Part shown: positions 4,939 through 5,966 of the stretch, one piece after another
How the letters are laid out: each line of letters opens with the position of its first letter
How positions within the stretch are numbered: position 1 is the first letter of the stretch
NCBI GenBank assembly: GCA_002454845.1
Contig: DKJQ01000118.1
Location: 1-5,966, forward strand
Length of the DNA stretch: 5,966 nucleotides
Reading direction: 5' to 3'
Source of the DNA: Ignavibacteria bacterium UBA6688
Lineage (GTDB): Bacteria > Bacteroidota > Ignavibacteria > UBA10030
Made by a program: the position numbers and the translations under genes
The notes under the pieces: model-generated
The model's database searches: none
Told to the model about the DNA's origin: nothing
The model's input: the letters and a program-made list of their open reading frames with translations, nothing else

Positions 4939-5745
4939 TTGAAAGCGATCAGTCGGCTGTTCTCTCTCGTTGTATTCATTCTTTTTCCCCAGCTTGCCCA
5001 TTCCGGGATTGCGGGTCTCCTCCCCCCCCAGGATTCGTCCAATGTCCGTACCTATCTCGACCAGGGCAATGAATTCTCCGAGCGACTCTTCAAGAACCAG
5101 AGCGCTCTTCAAAGTTATTTTGCGGCTCTTGCCCTCGAATCGAACAACGACGAAATCCTCTGGCGCATCAGTCGGACCTATGTCGATCTCGGCGAGCATC
5201 TCCCCATCGGTACCGATGAGGAGAAACGACAGCAGCTTGCAACATACGAGATGGCGCTGGAGTATGCCAACAAAGCCCTTGCCGTCGATCCCCGATGTTC
5301 CATGGCGTATGTGCGACGCGCGATCGCGAACGGTCGCATTGCCTTGTTCAAAGGAGTCTGGGAATCGCTCGACCTGGTGAAACAGGCGAAGACAGATCTC
5401 GAGCGTGCCATCGAGCTGGATGCTGCCAACAGCAGTGCTTACTATGTGCTCGGCCGGACTCATGCCAAGGTGAGTGAGCGCCCCCGCATCGTGCGCTGGC
5501 CGCTGGGGTTGGGCTGGGCGAGCCTGGACGACGCGGTCGAGAAGTACGAGCAGGCCATTGCGCTCCGGCCGAATTTTATCAGGTACCGGCTTGACTGTGC
5601 CAGGGCGTACGTAGAGTTGGATGAGTACGAAAAAGCGCGCGCACATCTCACGTCGATTCCAACCCTCCCAACCATGGATGAAGACGACGACCAGTTCAGG
5701 AAAGAGGCAACTGAACTCCTGGAGCGGATCAGGGAGAAGGACTGA
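4939..5745 (+). CDS. Exported tetratricopeptide-repeat protein, RMD-like
   Basis: A 268-residue protein with an N-terminal Sec signal peptide: basic MKAISR, hydrophobic core LFSLVVFILF (7-16), and a probable cleavage after A20-H21-S22. The rest is helical with TPR-type units: YFAALALESNNDEILWRISRTYVDLGEH (about 56-83), ALEYANKALAVDPRCSMAYVRRAIANGRIALF, AKTDLERAIELDAANSSAYYVLGRTHA, and AVEKYEQAIALRPNFIRYRLDCARAYVELDEYEKARAHL near the end. The overall pattern, including the WPLGLGWASLDDAVEKYEQAI segment, recalls the RMDN/RMD1-like TPR family seen in Bacteroidota and eukaryotic mitochondria. It should act in the periplasm (or tethered at the membrane) as a protein-protein scaffold; no catalytic motif is visible and no specific partner can be named. 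Starts at TTG. It is 69 nt after the nuclease gene and ends 19 nt before a strong hairpin, so it may be the last gene of the etf transcript. Confidence 0.82.
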   Translation: MKAISRLFSLVVFILFPQLAHSGIAGLLPPQDSSNVRTYLDQGNEFSERLFKNQSALQSYFAALALESNNDEILWRISRTYVDLGEHLPIGTDEEKRQQLATYEMALEYANKALAVDPRCSMAYVRRAIANGRIALFKGVWESLDLVKQAKTDLERAIELDAANSSAYYVLGRTHAKVSERPRIVRWPLGLGWASLDDAVEKYEQAIALRPNFIRYRLDCARAYVELDEYEKARAHLTSIPTLPTMDEDDDQFRKEATELLERIREKD

Positions 5746-5764
5746 AGAGTCTTTGTCTCAGCGA

Positions 5765-5795
5765 AAGCCCGGCCTGTCACCAGAAGGCCGGGCTT
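5765..5795. terminator. Bidirectional hairpin terminator between convergent genes
   Basis: AAGCCCGGCCT (5765-5775) and AGGCCGGGCTT (5785-5795) form a perfect 11-bp stem around a 9-nt loop. It lies 19 nt after the TPR stop codon on the plus strand and directly after the minus-strand stop at 5796-5798, so it can serve both genes. The downstream T-tracts are short on both sides (TTCTATGTTTC on plus; CTTTCGC on minus), so efficiency is uncertain. Confidence 0.75.
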
Positions 5796-5966
5796 CTATG
5801 TTTCTGTGGGTTCCGAAAAGGCTCCTGAAGCAGGCTGGGGAGGGGCGAGGGACAATCGTCGCCGGAAATTGAGGGCGATCCACAATGCTGCTACCATTAA
5901 AAGTGCGCTCATCATGAACGGGAGCGCATCGAAAACTTCGAAGAGGGCCCCGGAAAGCACCGGCGC
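5796..5966 (-). CDS. MFS-type membrane transporter, C-terminal end (cut by window edge)
   Basis: Reading leftward from 5966, one frame is open for 56 residues to a TAG at 5796-5798. It begins APVLSGALFEVFDALPFMMS, continues ALLMVAALWIALNFRRRLSL and ends in a hydrophilic Pro/Ser-rich tail of about 20 residues. A G-rich turn, a short amphipathic segment, a roughly 20-residue hydrophobic helix and then RRR at the cytoplasmic side is the typical ending of a 12-helix major facilitator superfamily transporter. The substrate cannot be inferred. The stop codon abuts the shared hairpin, which supports a real gene end. Another polytopic membrane protein family cannot be ruled out from this fragment. 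Confidence 0.6.
   Translation of the reverse strand, partial: APVLSGALFEVFDALPFMMSALLMVAALWIALNFRRRLSLAPPQPASGAFSEPTET

Noticed and set aside
4531..5646. A 371-codon open frame on the minus strand crossing the nuclease and TPR genes.
   Set aside because: It is antisense to two genes with clear domains and start signals and spans their intergenic gap. The translation shows no family pattern.

Overview
The window reads as ordinary, moderately GC-rich bacterial chromosome carrying core metabolic genes. It holds seven complete or near-complete genes and two gene ends cut by the window edges. I see no phage, transposase, CRISPR or RNA gene. Organism (inference): the set of a TrpR-like YerC/HisR regulator next to hisG, a bifunctional nuclease fused to a UVR motif, an RMD-like periplasmic TPR protein and several starts without Shine-Dalgarno (SD) sequences suggests a Bacteroidota/Chlorobi-type (FCB, perhaps Ignavibacteria-like) environmental bacterium. 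No marker gene here proves this.

Layout. (1) 1-502, minus strand: a TrpR-family regulator (yerC/hisR-like) followed 42 nt later by the 5' end of hisG, the first enzyme of histidine biosynthesis. Two copies of the same imperfect palindrome (core ACTTTA-N6-TAAAGT) lie at the regulator's own promoter/start codon and just before the hisG start, which suggests autoregulated control of histidine genes. (2) 503-773: divergent intergenic region with the regulator promoter, a 27-bp inverted repeat of the CACAGAGACACAGAGG type, and a possible promoter placed so that the next mRNA would be leaderless. (3) 774-2245, plus strand: a PLP-dependent threonine/serine dehydratase-serine racemase family enzyme and a DinB-like putative metalloenzyme, probably co-transcribed. 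(4) 2375-4869, plus strand: etfB, a 157-nt gap holding a second inverted repeat, etfA, then a bifunctional nuclease (DUF151-UVR) 28 nt after etfA. (5) 4939-5745, plus strand: an exported TPR protein with a TTG start. (6) A strong hairpin at 5765-5795 lies between this gene and a convergent minus-strand gene whose C-terminal end (MFS-transporter-like) runs off the right edge.

How the genes work together: EtfB and EtfA form the heterodimeric electron transfer flavoprotein that passes electrons from flavin dehydrogenases to the membrane or other acceptors. The regulator and hisG form a self-contained histidine control module. The dehydratase links threonine/serine to 2-oxo acids. The most interesting signals are the duplicated operator with its overlapping promoter, the inverted repeat that splits etfB from etfA, and the serine-racemase-type metal site in the dehydratase. 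I found no evidence for an entirely new multi-gene system.
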